Of a stretch of DNA of 64,000 bases, positions 37,680 to 47,141 are shown one piece after another. The stretch comes from Nocardia stercoris. Lineage in GTDB: Bacteria > Actinomycetota > Actinomycetes > Mycobacteriales > Mycobacteriaceae. The stretch lies in contig NZ_RFFH01000002.1 of assembly GCF_003696265.1 (NCBI RefSeq), positions 248,001 through 312,000 of the forward strand. Reading direction: 5' to 3'. Position 1 is the first letter of the stretch. Every line of letters starts with the position of its first letter. Below the pieces are notes generated by a model that was not told the DNA's origin, ran no database searches, and was given only the letters and a program-made list of their open reading frames with translations. Position numbers and translations under genes: made by a program.

Positions 37680-39172
37680 GCGCCCACTCCCTTCAGGTTG
37701 GCCGAGTCCGTCGGGCGCAGGACCTCGGTCGTGGTGTGGCGGGGCAGTTCGCTGGTAGCGTCGCCCGCGGTCTCGCGCTTGCGGACCGGGGCCGGCGCGC
37801 GCGCCGCGTCCGAGATCCGCGCCAGCAGCGCGACCAGCGCGAGGTCGGCCAGCAGCGCCGAACCACCGTAGGACAGGAACGGGGTGGGCAGCCCGGTGCG
37901 CGGCAGGATCCGGGTGACGCCGCCGACCACCAGGAACACCTGCAGCGCCAGCGTGATCGACAGACCCGCCGCCAACAGCTTGCCGAAGCTGTCCCGCACC
38001 GCCATCGCCGTGCGCAACCCGCGTACGGCCAGCACGGTGAACAGCAGCAGGACCGCGGTGAGCCCGATCAGGCCCAGTTCCTCACCGAGTCCGGCGACGA
38101 TGAACGAGGTCTTCGCCAGCGGCACCTGCGACGGCCGGCCGCTGCCCAGGCCGGTGCCGCCGGCCCCGCCGGTGGCCAGGCCGAACAGCGACTGCACCAC
38201 CGGATAGCCGCCGGGCTCGGTGAACGGATGCAGCCAGGCCGCGACCGCGGCCCGAATCGACTCGGACAGCTGATATCCGGCGACCAGCTCGCCGACCAGC
38301 AGCACCCCGCCGACCGCGAGCCAGCCGGTGCGCTCGGTCGCGGTGTACAGCATGGCCAGTGCGAGCACGAAAACCAGTGCGGCCGCGCCGAGGTCGCGTT
38401 CGAAGATCAGCACGCCGAACGCGACCAGGCCGACCAGCAGCAGCGTCCACAGGTCCCGGATCCGGGGCAGTTCCAGGCCGAACAGGTGGCGGCCGGCGGC
38501 GGTGAACAGTTCGCGCCGCGACACCAGCACCGACGCAGCGCATACGACCAGCGCGAGCAGCGCGAAAACCCCGGGCTGCATCGAGAATCCGGGCACGTGC
38601 AGCCACAGCCGCGCGCCGTCGACCTCGGCGAACCGGGCCGGCAGGAGTGCGGGCAGTGCCAGCGCCAGCAGGCCCAGCACCCCGAGGATCCAGCCCCGGC
38701 TCGCGAGACTGCGGTAGTCGCGGACCACCACCAGCACCACCAGGAACAGCGCGACCGCGGCGGCCGTCCAAGCCAGCTGATGCGGTGCGTCGGCCACCGG
38801 CGCGGGACCGGATCCCAGTGCCGCGGCCTCGGCCTGTTCGAGGTCGAGCCGGTGGATCAGCACGAGTCCCAGGCCGTCGAGCGCGGCCACGATCGGCAGC
38901 AGCAGCGGATCGGTGAACGGTGCGAACCGGCGCACCGCCAGATGAGCCACACCCCAGAGCCCGGCGAACCCGAGGCCCAGCAGCGCCGGATCCCAGGTCA
39001 CCTCCTGGCTCTGACCGGCTTCGACCAGGACCAGACCGGTGACCGTGAGTGCCGCCGCCCCCGCCAGGAGCATCAGTTCGACATTGCGTCGGGTGGCGGG
39101 CCGCGGAGCGGGGGCGAAGCCGCCCGGCGGATTGGCGAAGGGACCGACGGACGGTAGGCCCGGTGCGGACAT
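37676..39172 (-). CDS. rodA: SEDS peptidoglycan glycosyltransferase RodA
   Basis: A 498-residue polytopic protein. The first 30 residues are a Pro/Ala-rich cytosolic tail; about 12 membrane segments follow. SEDS family signatures include DLGAAALVFVLALAMLYTATERTGWLAVGG, the YPVVQSLFGLATGGAGGTGLGSGRP loop, and TGLPTPFLSYGGSALLADLALVALLARISD at the end. It polymerises lipid II with PbpA. The start MSAPGLPS overlaps the pstP stop by one base; a longer upstream frame is antisense-like and rejected. Confidence 0.96.
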   Translation of the reverse strand: MSAPGLPSVGPFANPPGGFAPAPRPATRRNVELMLLAGAAALTVTGLVLVEAGQSQEVTWDPALLGLGFAGLWGVAHLAVRRFAPFTDPLLLPIVAALDGLGLVLIHRLDLEQAEAAALGSGPAPVADAPHQLAWTAAAVALFLVVLVVVRDYRSLASRGWILGVLGLLALALPALLPARFAEVDGARLWLHVPGFSMQPGVFALLALVVCAASVLVSRRELFTAAGRHLFGLELPRIRDLWTLLLVGLVAFGVLIFERDLGAAALVFVLALAMLYTATERTGWLAVGGVLLVGELVAGYQLSESIRAAVAAWLHPFTEPGGYPVVQSLFGLATGGAGGTGLGSGRPSQVPLAKTSFIVAGLGEELGLIGLTAVLLLFTVLAVRGLRTAMAVRDSFGKLLAAGLSITLALQVFLVVGGVTRILPRTGLPTPFLSYGGSALLADLALVALLARISDAARAPAPVRKRETAGDATSELPRHTTTEVLRPTDSANLKGVGA

Positions 39173-40656
39173 CAGTCCGCCTTCCTGCAGTTCTCTCCCG
39201 GAGTCTGCGGCACCGGGGTCTGGGTGACCGGCGGCGCGATGGTGGACGGTGCGGGAGTGTCGGCGTGCGGCACGCTCGGGTTGGCGTTGGCCGGCTGGTT
39301 CGGGTCGGCGGGCGGCGCCGGGGCGGGCGTCGGCACCGGCGGGAAGATCACCGGCGGCGGCACCACCACGGTCTGCGTGACGCAGGCCGGCAGCAGTTCC
39401 TGCTGGGCCAGCATCTGCAGCTGGCGGCGAGTGTCGTCGACGCTGCCCGGCTGCAGGGCGTTGTTGCGCACCTTGTCCCGGCCCGAGGGTTTGAGGTCGT
39501 TCACCTTCAGCTGCTTGCAGCCGGCCGGGAACGCGGCACCGGCCGCCAGCACGGTCGGGTTGCCGGACCGGTCGACACAGGCGACCTGGTCGACGCTGCG
39601 GATCGTCAGGCCCAGCACCGAACCCGGTACCGAACCGGGCAGGCCGCGCATGATCACGACATTGTCGTCTTGCGCGCCGACATAGTAGTTGCTGCGAATC
39701 ATGTTGTAGCCCACCACGAGTCCGACCGCGACCGCGACCAGCAGTGCGACGGCCAGGCTGATCCACCGCCAGGTGTGCCGCTTGCGCGGCGCCGGCGGCT
39801 CGGCCGCGACGGGTGCCCGGCGCGGGGTGGCGCGCGGCGGGCGCATGGCCGCGGCCCGCCCGGCGGCGGTGTTCGGCGGCGGAACGTCCTCGTCCTCACC
39901 GGAAGCCGCGCCGGCCACGATCGGATGGCTCTGGCCGTAGTCGACGTCGATGACGTCGGCGACGACCACGGTGACGTTGTCGGGGCCGCCGCTGCGCAGC
40001 GCCAGCTCGATGAGCCGGTCGGCCGCGTCGTCGGTGGTGCCCTCGCGCAGCGTGTTGGCGATGGTCTCGTCGCTGACCACGTCGGACAGGCCGTCGGAAC
40101 ACAGCAGGTACCGGTCGCCGGCCACGGCCTCGCGCATGATGAGCGTGGGGTCGATCTCGTTCCCGGTGAGCGCCCGCATGATCAGCGACCGCTGCGGGTG
40201 GGTGTGCGCCTGTTCGGCGGTGATCCGGCCCTCGTCGACCAGCGACTGCACGAACGTGTCGTCGCGGGTGATCTGGGCGAGTTCGCCGTTGCGCAGCAGA
40301 TACGCGCGGGAGTCGCCGATATGAGCCATGCCGAGTTTGCGGCCGGCGAACAGGATGGCGGTCAGGGTGGTGCCCATGCCGTCGAGTTCGGGCTCCTCCT
40401 CGACCTGGTCGGCGATGGACGCATTGCCTTCGCGCACAGCCCGATCTAGCTTGCCGAGCAGATCGTCGCCCGGCTCGTCGTCGTCCAGGTGGGCCAGCGC
40501 GGCGATCATCAACTGGCTCGCGACTTCACCGGCGGCGTGGCCGCCCATCCCGTCGGCGAGGGCGAGCAGGCGCGCTCCCGCGTAGACGGAGTCCTCGTTG
40601 TTGGCCCGGACCAGACCGCGGTCGCTGCGCGCTGCGTAGCGGAGAACAAGAGTCAC
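39172..40656 (-). CDS. pstP: PP2C-family Ser/Thr phosphatase PstP
   Basis: A 494-residue membrane phosphatase that reverses PknA/PknB phosphorylation. The PP2C catalytic domain (1-240) has Asp22 and the DGMGGHAAGE metal motif (Asp35-Gly36), DSRAYLLRNG and SGGPDNVTVVVADV. A membrane helix is near 297-318, and an extracellular domain ends in a Pro-rich tail (TPAPAPPADPNQP). It needs two Mn/Mg ions. It overlaps fhaB by 4 bp. Confidence 0.96.
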   Translation of the reverse strand: MTLVLRYAARSDRGLVRANNEDSVYAGARLLALADGMGGHAAGEVASQLMIAALAHLDDDEPGDDLLGKLDRAVREGNASIADQVEEEPELDGMGTTLTAILFAGRKLGMAHIGDSRAYLLRNGELAQITRDDTFVQSLVDEGRITAEQAHTHPQRSLIMRALTGNEIDPTLIMREAVAGDRYLLCSDGLSDVVSDETIANTLREGTTDDAADRLIELALRSGGPDNVTVVVADVIDVDYGQSHPIVAGAASGEDEDVPPPNTAAGRAAAMRPPRATPRRAPVAAEPPAPRKRHTWRWISLAVALLVAVAVGLVVGYNMIRSNYYVGAQDDNVVIMRGLPGSVPGSVLGLTIRSVDQVACVDRSGNPTVLAAGAAFPAGCKQLKVNDLKPSGRDKVRNNALQPGSVDDTRRQLQMLAQQELLPACVTQTVVVPPPVIFPPVPTPAPAPPADPNQPANANPSVPHADTPAPSTIAPPVTQTPVPQTPGENCRKAD

Positions 40657-41120
40657 GATCGCAGCTCGATCACTGTCTTGCCGACGCGGACCGGAGTCCC
40701 GAGCGGCACACGGACGGGGGTGGTGACTTTCGAGCGGTCCAAGTACGTTCCGTTGGTAGATCCTAGGTCCTCGACGTACCAGTCGTCGCCGCGCGGGGAC
40801 AGCCGCGCGTGCCGGGTCGAGGCGTAATCGTCTGTGAGTACCAGCGTGGAGTCGTCAGCACGTCCGATCAGAACCGGTTGAGTGCCGAGTGTGATTCGTG
40901 TGCCGGCGAGTGAGCCCTGAGTCACCACTAGATACTTGGCACCCTTCTGGCCCCGGTTGAAGGACGGCAGTACCGCGGACCCACGCGGGGCCCGGGGCTG
41001 GATCCGAATTCCGGAAGCCGCGTAGATGTCGCTGCGCAAGGTCTTCAGCACCGCCCACACGAACAACCACAGCAGCAGCAGGAAGCCCGCTCTGGTCAGT
41101 TGCAGGATCAATCCCTGCAC
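40653..41120 (-). CDS. fhaB: FHA-domain protein FhaB (FipA)
   Basis: A 155-residue protein, first gene of the kinase/RodA operon. An N-terminal membrane helix (FLLLLWLFVWAVLKTL, about 13-28) precedes an FHA domain from about 82 (VLIGRADDSTLVLTDDYASTRHARL, then [11 protein letters not shown]), which binds phosphothreonine. It links kinases to division proteins such as FtsZ and FtsQ in mycobacteria. GTG is the start codon. Confidence 0.93.
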   Translation of the reverse strand: MQGLILQLTRAGFLLLLWLFVWAVLKTLRSDIYAASGIRIQPRAPRGSAVLPSFNRGQKGAKYLVVTQGSLAGTRITLGTQPVLIGRADDSTLVLTDDYASTRHARLSPRGDDWYVEDLGSTNGTYLDRSKVTTPVRVPLGTPVRVGKTVIELRS

Positions 41121-41234
41121 GGCGGTCCACCTCCTCCTCGCGACTGGTTCCGTGGGTACGGGCCGACCCTCGACCGGCGTTGGCGTGCCGACCGAGTATG
41201 GGCAGCATCATAGGGCCGTCGGCCGGTTGTCAGC

Positions 41235-41267
41235 ACGGTGGGACGCAGGATTGGTGCGCCCCACCGT
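41235..41267 (-). terminator. Hairpin downstream of fhaA
   Basis: Perfect 8-bp stem ACGGTGGG/CCCACCGT between fhaA and fhaB, 23 bp after the fhaA stop. It is followed by a weak pyrimidine tract, so termination is tentative. Confidence 0.45.
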
Positions 41268-41289
41268 TGGCACCGGCGAGCTTACGGGA

Positions 41290-42762
41290 TCAGACGATTC
41301 GGATCAGGATCTCGGAATGCCCAGCACGGATGACATCGCCGTCGGCGAGCTGCCAGTCCTGAACGGGCGATCCGTTGACGAGAGTGCCGTTCGTGGAACC
41401 CAAGTCGGAGAGCATGGCCACTTGGCCGTCCCAGCGAACCTCGATGTGGCGGCGGGAGACACCGGTGTCGGGCAGCCGGAAGTGCGCGTCCTGGCCGCGG
41501 CCGATGATGTTGCTGCCCTCGCGGAGCTGGTAGGTGCGGCCGCTGCCGTCGTCGAGCTGCAGGGTCGCCGAGTAGCCGGCGTTGGCCCGGCCCGGCTGGC
41601 CGTAGCCACCGGGCTGCTGGCCGTAGCCCTGCGGCTGGTCGTAACCGCCGCCCTGCGGCTGGTCGTAGCCACCCTGGTCGTAACCCGGCTGCTGGCCGTA
41701 ACCCTGCGGACCGCCCTGGCCGTAGCCCTGGTCGTAGCCGCCGGGAGCCGGCGCGCCCGGCTGACCGTAGCCCTGGTCGTACCCCTGCTGCTGACCGTAG
41801 CCCTGGTCGTAACCCGGCTGCTGGCCGTAACCCGGCTGCTGGCCGTAGCCCTGCGGGCCGCCCTGGCCGTAGCCCTGGTCGTAGCCGCCGGGAGCCGGCG
41901 CGCCCGGCTGACCGTAGCCCTGGTCGTAAGCCTGCTGACCGCCCTGGCCGTAGCCCTGCTGGCCGTAGCCCTGGTCGTAACCCTGCTGGTCGTAGCCACC
42001 CTGCTGCTGGCCGTAGCCGCCGGGCTGCTGGCCGTAGCCCGGCTGGTCGTAGCCGCCCTGCTGGCCGTAGCCGTTCTGCTGGTATTCGCCGCCGCCGTAC
42101 TGGCCGTCGGCGGCACCGTATTCGCCACCGCCGTACTGCTGCTGGCCGCCGTGGCCGTAGTCGTCGCGGTACTGGCCGGGGCGACCGGCCGGCGGCGCGT
42201 ACCCGCGATTGCGTGCGTCCTCCGCGGGCTCACGGCTGGGGTCGTAGCCTGAGTTCTGCGTCATGGGGCCAGCTCCTGGTTGCGGGTTTTCAGGTCGGTA
42301 TCGAGATTGTCCGGGGCGATCCGGTGGCATGGAGGTTCGTGTCGGACCCCGTGGTGTTCGAGGGCTCGGCCCTCCTGGGTTCCGTCGGCCCGCGTCCGGG
42401 TCGACCCGACCGCGCGTTCTGAACTGTCCGCTGTGCAGCGTAGGGGATGCCTCGAATTCCACGTGCACTTCGCCGTAGGTCTCCCAGCCTTGATCGCGGA
42501 TGAAGTCCTGGAGATGCTTGGCGAATGCCCGAAGTGTGAGGTCGTGGTCGGCGTCGAGCTGCTCGAGATCCGCGGCGCTGACGGTGATGACATAGCTGTT
42601 GGGGGCGAGCAGATGTCCGCCCACGTCCTCGACCCGGTCGGTGGCTTCCCGCTGCAGTGCGGCCTCGACCTCGGCGGGGACGACACTGCCGCCGAAGACT
42701 CGCGCGAAGGCGTCACCGACCGCGCCCTGCAAGCGGCGCTCGAAGCGCGAAACGATGCCCAT
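41290..42762 (-). CDS. fhaA: FHA-domain protein FhaA
   Basis: A 490-residue cytosolic adaptor. The N-terminal DUF3662 domain (1-~115, [33 protein letters not shown]) is followed by a Pro/Arg linker. A long Gly/Tyr/Gln-rich low-complexity region (about 190-400, [12 protein letters not shown] repeats) comes next, then a C-terminal FHA domain ([28 protein letters not shown], then [11 protein letters not shown]). In mycobacteria it binds phosphorylated MurJ and PknB to restrain peptidoglycan synthesis. AAGGAG precedes the start. It is transcribed separately from the fhaB operon. Confidence 0.93.
   Translation of the reverse strand: MGIVSRFERRLQGAVGDAFARVFGGSVVPAEVEAALQREATDRVEDVGGHLLAPNSYVITVSAADLEQLDADHDLTLRAFAKHLQDFIRDQGWETYGEVHVEFEASPTLHSGQFRTRGRVDPDAGRRNPGGPSPRTPRGPTRTSMPPDRPGQSRYRPENPQPGAGPMTQNSGYDPSREPAEDARNRGYAPPAGRPGQYRDDYGHGGQQQYGGGEYGAADGQYGGGEYQQNGYGQQGGYDQPGYGQQPGGYGQQQGGYDQQGYDQGYGQQGYGQGGQQAYDQGYGQPGAPAPGGYDQGYGQGGPQGYGQQPGYGQQPGYDQGYGQQQGYDQGYGQPGAPAPGGYDQGYGQGGPQGYGQQPGYDQGGYDQPQGGGYDQPQGYGQQPGGYGQPGRANAGYSATLQLDDGSGRTYQLREGSNIIGRGQDAHFRLPDTGVSRRHIEVRWDGQVAMLSDLGSTNGTLVNGSPVQDWQLADGDVIRAGHSEILIRIV
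41702..41927 (-). repeat. Direct repeat in the fhaA low-complexity region
   Basis: About 79 bp (41702-41780) recur at 41849-41927 with few changes, 147 bp (49 codons) apart. The duplication is inside the Tyr/Gly/Gln-rich part and keeps the reading frame. Shorter 9-30 bp repeats fill the rest of the region. Confidence 0.85.
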
Positions 42763-43050
42763 CCCGCACTCCTTTCGTTCGGCGCCGGTCGCTGCGGTAG
42801 CGGTTCGGTCGGTGGTGTGTAGCCGGCTCGTGACACGTCGGCTCCTCCCCATTGTCGGCCTGTTTCCGTGACGCGCCGACAAGGCGTGTCGTGGTCCGGG
42901 CCCGGTCCCTGCATGATATCCACGATTACCCACCCCTGTAACTCTTGGCGGGTCCAGCCGGTTCCCGAGCCCGGGCGTGGCGTCCGAACGGCCTGTGACC
43001 AGGCGATTTCTTTTTCTGCCGGTTGCCGTGCTAACTTTTTCGAGTCGCTC

Positions 43051-43133
43051 GGGCGAGTGGCGGAATGGCAGACGCGCTGGCTTCAGGTGCCAGTGTCCTT
43101 CGGGACGTGGGGGTTCAAGTCCCCCTTCGCCCA
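43051..43133 (+). tRNA. leuT: tRNA-Leu (CAG)
   Basis: 83-nt class II tRNA: acceptor GGGCGAG with TTCGCCC, anticodon CAG in CTTCAGGT, variable arm TGTCCTTCGGGACG, T arm GGGGG-TTCAAGT-CCCCC, discriminator A. No CCA encoded. A -10-like TAACTT is at 43032. Same place as leuT after fhaA in mycobacteria. Confidence 0.96.
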
Positions 43134-43145
43134 CAAGATAGCGGG

Positions 43146-43178
43146 AGAGCCGCAGTTCCTCGATGGAGCTGCGGCTCT
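43146..43178 (+). terminator. Terminator after tRNA(Leu)
   Basis: 10-bp stem AGAGCCGCAG/CTGCGGCTCT around a 13-nt loop, followed by TCCTGTTT. Confidence 0.88.
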
Positions 43179-43220
43179 TCCTGTTTCGCGGGTGAGTGTG
43201 CTCCTGGTCACGCCGCGCCC

Positions 43221-45554
43221 CTATGCCGACGCCTCGATGCTCACCGGGATGTTCTTCATGAGCGGCTGGTCGCTCTGTGTGCTGGTGTCGCCGATCGCGA
43301 TCAACACGTTCAGTTCCGGCATGTAGCCCTGGACGCAGCCGCGCGGGATCGGATACGGGATCAGCCGGTAACCGCGCACCGTCCGAGTGCTGCCGTCACG
43401 GGCATGACTGGTGACGTCGACGTGATCGCCCTGCTTCCAGCCGCGGTCGGCCATGTCGTCCGGGTTCATGAAGATCAGCGTGCGCAGGTTCTTCACGCCG
43501 CGATAGCGGTCGTTGTACGAGTAGACGGTGGTGTTCCACTGGTCGTGCGACCGCATCGTCGACAGCCGGTACCGGCCCGCGGGCAGGCGCAGGTCCGGTA
43601 GCGGCGCCGCGGAGAACTCGGCCTTGCCCGACGGAGTGAGGAACACCAGTTCCCGTGCGGGCTGGCGGATCCGGAATCCGAGCGGTAGCCGAACCCGCCG
43701 GTTGTAGTCCTCGAAACCGTCGATGACCTTGGCCATCACATCGCGGATCCGGTCGTAGTCGTCGATCCACTCCTGCCACGGTGTGGGCGAGTCGGGCAGG
43801 GCCGCCATCGCGATGCCGCCGATGATCGCGGTCTCCGACCGCAGGTCCGGTGCGGGCGGTGTCCGCATACCCTCCGAGCGGTGCACCATCGCCATCGAAT
43901 CCTCGACCGTTGTCACCTGCAGGCCACTGCGCTGGAAGTCCTTCTCGGTGTGTCCGAGGGTGGGCAGGATCAGCGCCCGCTTGCCGTGCACCACATGGCT
44001 GCGGTTCAGCTTGGTGCTGATCTGGACGGTCAGTTCCGTGTTGCGCAGTGCCTCGAAGGTGTAGGCGGTGTCGGGAGCGGCGGCGGCGAAATTTCCCATG
44101 CCCACGAACACCTTGACCGCGCCGGCGTGCATCGCCCTGATGCTCTCGTTGACGTCGTAGCCGGGCGCGCGGGGCGGTTCGATCCCGGTCACCTGGCCGA
44201 GCCGGTCGAGGAATTCGGCGGTCGGGTTGTTGTCGATGCCGCAGGTGCGGTTGCCCTGCACATTGCTGTGCCCGCGGATCGGTGACGGGCCGGCGCCCTC
44301 GCGGCCCAGATTGCCGCGCAGGAGCAGCAGATTCACGATTTCGCGGATGGTGTCGACACTGTGTTCGACCTGGGTGATGCCCAGGCACCAGCTGATGATG
44401 GCGCGGTCGGCCTCGGTGTAGATCCGGGCCGCCTGCCGGATGACCGCCTCCTCGACCCCCGACTGCTCGACCAGTTCCGGCCACGGGGTGGCGCGCAGCA
44501 GCGCCGCGTACGCGTCGAAACCTTCGGTCCAGCGTTCGATGAACTCGTGGTCGAGGGCCTTGTCGTCGGTCTCGGACGTCTCGAGGACCGCCTTCGCGAT
44601 TCCGCGCAGCAGCGCGAAGTCACCGGCGATCACCGGCTGGATGTTCAGGGTGCTGGTCGGCGTGGCATGGAACATGGCCATCTCGACGAACTCGTGCGGG
44701 ATGATCGTGCTCTTCGCCCCGGCCTCGACGAACGGGTTGATGTGCACGATCTGCGCGCCGCGCCGGTGGGCGTCGGCCAGCGCGGTCAGCATTCGCGGTG
44801 CGTTGGACGCGGCGTTGACGCCCAGGATGAACAGCGCGTCGGTGACCGACCAGTCCTCCAGATCGCAGGTGCCCTTCCCGGTGCCCAGGGATGCCTGCAG
44901 CGCCCGGCCGCTGGCCTCGTGGCACATGTTCGAGCAGTCGGGCAGGTTGTTGGTGCCGAGCTCGCGGGCCAGCTGCTGATATAGGAAGGTGGGCTCGTTG
45001 GGCAGCCGTCCGGAGGTGTAGAAGGCGGCCTGGTTGGGGTCGTCGAGTTCGCGCAGCGCGCGGCCGACGAGTTCGAGGGCCTCCGGCCAGCCGATCGGCA
45101 CGTACTTGTCGGTCGCGGGGTCGTAGACCATGGGTTCGGTGAGCCGGCCCTCGTGTTCGAGGTCGTAGCTGCTCCAGGTGGCCAGCTCGGACACCGTGTG
45201 GCGGTCGAAGAATTCGCGTTTCACCCGCCGGTGCGTCATCTCCCACGTGACGTGTTTGATGCCGTTCTCGCAGATGTCGAGGTGGGTGCCCTTGATCGAG
45301 TCGGGCCAGGCGCAGCCGGGGCAGTCGAAGCCGCCGTTCTCGTGGTTCATCTTCAGGATGGCCCGACTGCCGCTGACCGGCTCTTTCTCGCCGAGCACCA
45401 TGAAGGCGCCGACCGATTTCGCGGCTCCCCAGCCGGCGGCCGGGTGCCGGTAGGGCCCGGTGAACTGGGGCGGCGCCACTTCGGCGCGCCGGCGGCTGGG
45501 GCCCTGGTCGGGGTTGTACGGGTCGAGCTCGTCACGAGGTTCGGTGGCCGTCAT
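43221..45554 (-). CDS. FdhF/YdeP-type molybdopterin oxidoreductase
   Basis: A 777-residue enzyme of the formate-dehydrogenase-like alpha-subunit family. It has [10 protein letters not shown] (Cys78, Cys81) near the N terminus, and a ligand-region motif [30 protein letters not shown] and a C-terminal MoCo dinucleotide-binding domain ([27 protein letters not shown]) follow. Unlike true formate dehydrogenases it lacks a full CxxCxxxC...C iron-sulfur motif, as in E. coli YdeP. The reaction is unknown; an fdhD-like partner is not adjacent. It is monocistronic by appearance. Confidence 0.85.
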   Translation of the reverse strand: MTATEPRDELDPYNPDQGPSRRRAEVAPPQFTGPYRHPAAGWGAAKSVGAFMVLGEKEPVSGSRAILKMNHENGGFDCPGCAWPDSIKGTHLDICENGIKHVTWEMTHRRVKREFFDRHTVSELATWSSYDLEHEGRLTEPMVYDPATDKYVPIGWPEALELVGRALRELDDPNQAAFYTSGRLPNEPTFLYQQLARELGTNNLPDCSNMCHEASGRALQASLGTGKGTCDLEDWSVTDALFILGVNAASNAPRMLTALADAHRRGAQIVHINPFVEAGAKSTIIPHEFVEMAMFHATPTSTLNIQPVIAGDFALLRGIAKAVLETSETDDKALDHEFIERWTEGFDAYAALLRATPWPELVEQSGVEEAVIRQAARIYTEADRAIISWCLGITQVEHSVDTIREIVNLLLLRGNLGREGAGPSPIRGHSNVQGNRTCGIDNNPTAEFLDRLGQVTGIEPPRAPGYDVNESIRAMHAGAVKVFVGMGNFAAAAPDTAYTFEALRNTELTVQISTKLNRSHVVHGKRALILPTLGHTEKDFQRSGLQVTTVEDSMAMVHRSEGMRTPPAPDLRSETAIIGGIAMAALPDSPTPWQEWIDDYDRIRDVMAKVIDGFEDYNRRVRLPLGFRIRQPARELVFLTPSGKAEFSAAPLPDLRLPAGRYRLSTMRSHDQWNTTVYSYNDRYRGVKNLRTLIFMNPDDMADRGWKQGDHVDVTSHARDGSTRTVRGYRLIPYPIPRGCVQGYMPELNVLIAIGDTSTQSDQPLMKNIPVSIEASA

Positions 45555-45687
45555 ACCGCATCCCTTCGGTGGTTCGGCGACGCCTAGGGAACGTGGGCAA
45601 CTCGAGCGGTGCGCTTCGCTGAGACTACTCCGGCCGAGGGGGGTCGCGGGGGTCCGGTTCGGGCGGCAGGCGTGTCGGGTGCGCAGG

Positions 45688-46344
45688 TCATTCGGGGTCG
45701 GCGGAGAGCGGGACGCCGGTGTGGAAGAACTGGATGAGCCGGCCGATCCGGATCAGGTGCGCGGTGCAGCGTTCCCAATGATGGGCCAGCAGCGCGAGAT
45801 CCACCGCGGTGGCGCTGCCGTGCGGCCATTCGGCGGCGGTGACCGTGGACAGCAGCTGCTGGACCCGTTGCGGCACAGTGTCGTCGGCGCTGCCGGTGGC
45901 GGCGGGCGGAACCGGGTGCCGGTCGGTGATGGTGTGCCCGGCGGCGGTGGCCAGGGTGACGACGCTGCTGCCGATCGCGCCGAGGGTGGCGAGCAGGTCC
46001 GGTGGCGCAATGGGTTTCGGGTAGTGCCGCACCACGGTTTCGGCGATCCGGTCGGTGAGCCGGCCGATCTGGGAGAGGTCGTCGGCGATCTGGATGGCGC
46101 TCACCACGTGGCGCAGGTCGCGCGCGACGGGGGCTTCGAGTGCGAGCAGCAGGACGGCGCGGTTCTCGCAGGCGCCGTAGGCGAGCTGTAACTGCTCGCC
46201 GAGTGCGAATACCTCGTAGGCCACGGTGAGGTTGGCGTCGGCGACGGCCACCATCGCGAGTTCGGCGGCGTCGCGGGCGAGCTTCGCGAGCCGTGCGAGA
46301 TCGTCGGTGAGCGCCGCGAGCTCGGATGAGAACTTCGTCCGCAC
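45688..46344 (-). CDS. phoU: PhoU family phosphate-signalling regulator
   Basis: A 218-residue helical protein with a two-repeat PhoU fold. The N-terminal VRTKFSSELAALTDDLARLAKLARDA is the family start, and the middle RAVLLLALEAPVARDLRHVVSAIQIADDLSQIGRLTDRIAETV holds the usual metal-binding acidic residues. The second repeat ends AHHWERCTAHLIRIGRLIQFFHTG. The start is GTG at 46344. A longer frame upstream is Arg/Pro-rich and not PhoU-like. PhoU damps phosphate uptake through PstSCAB and a sensor kinase; those genes are not nearby. Confidence 0.85.
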   Translation of the reverse strand: MRTKFSSELAALTDDLARLAKLARDAAELAMVAVADANLTVAYEVFALGEQLQLAYGACENRAVLLLALEAPVARDLRHVVSAIQIADDLSQIGRLTDRIAETVVRHYPKPIAPPDLLATLGAIGSSVVTLATAAGHTITDRHPVPPAATGSADDTVPQRVQQLLSTVTAAEWPHGSATAVDLALLAHHWERCTAHLIRIGRLIQFFHTGVPLSADPE

Positions 46345-47141
46345 GCGTTCATCTTTGTCGTTCGCGGCGATGATCGCAGCGCTTCCGTGCGGCAAGGATG
46401 CTGTCCGGATCCGTTGCGCACGAGCATGATCGGTGATCCGGCCAGGTTGCGGCCGAAAACGGCCGATCGACCACGGGTTACGCGGCCGGTCGCGGGGAGC
46501 GCGCGGCGGCTCGAGGCAGCTGGTGTGATGTTCGTCGCAGTACGGGCCCGGCGGGGGTGCCGGATCGTGGCGTCGCGGGAGCGGCTGCCGGGTTACCTGG
46601 TGCCGCGTTCGCCGGCGGGAAAATGGGTGGACATTCGCAGGCGGTGGTTTGTGGCATATGCCGGGTTCAGTAATTCGGTTCGAAACAAACTTCAAGTTTG
46701 TTAATCGGGTTATTTCCGGTCACAAGTAAAACTGTTGGGCCGCCTACCTCGGCGTTTCGTGGTCCGCGAGCTGAACCGGAAGGCGGAGTGCTGCGCGCCG
46801 GGGGTAGCGCATCGTTTCCATTCGGCGGCATTCCGGACCCGAATCCGGAGCGCAGTCCGATCGGTAGCGCGCGCTGCCGTCGATCGAAAGCTGCGAATTT
46901 GCGCGCTCGCGGTCGACGCCTATCCGAACTGGGTTACGGGAAGGCAACTTGCATGCGACTCGGGTCACAACGAGGGTTGCGTCGCGGTAACGATTGTGTA
47001 CAGTTGGTGGCAACGCTGGCCGCAGCTGAGCTGGACTCGCTGCGGCCAGTGGCTCTCAAATTTCGGTCTCCCGCATCGGGATTCGCAGACCGGTACGCGG
47101 CCCGGGCGCACAGGCGCCGGGCGCGGTACGCCTTCGATTAG
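46345..47141. other. 797-bp intergenic region with a palindrome
   Basis: No credible gene is seen between phoU and the SpoIIM gene. Open frames here lack ribosome sites and family patterns. The centre is less GC-rich, and a perfect palindrome lies at 46684-46702. An orphan low-GC TTACTTGTGACC-like stretch follows the palindrome. The right part could carry the SpoIIM 3' region or an unseen RNA. Confidence 0.5.
46684..46702. promoter_or_regulatory. AACAAACTT-C-AAGTTTGTT palindrome
   Basis: Perfect 9-bp inverted arms around one base, in unusually AT-rich DNA 340 bp upstream of the phoU start. It looks like a dimeric repressor site. The regulator and target are unknown. Confidence 0.6.

Noticed and set aside
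45241..45260. CACGTGACGTG as a parS site in the FdhF-like gene
   Set aside because: Only the CACGTG centre matches; the flanking arms do not fit the consensus.
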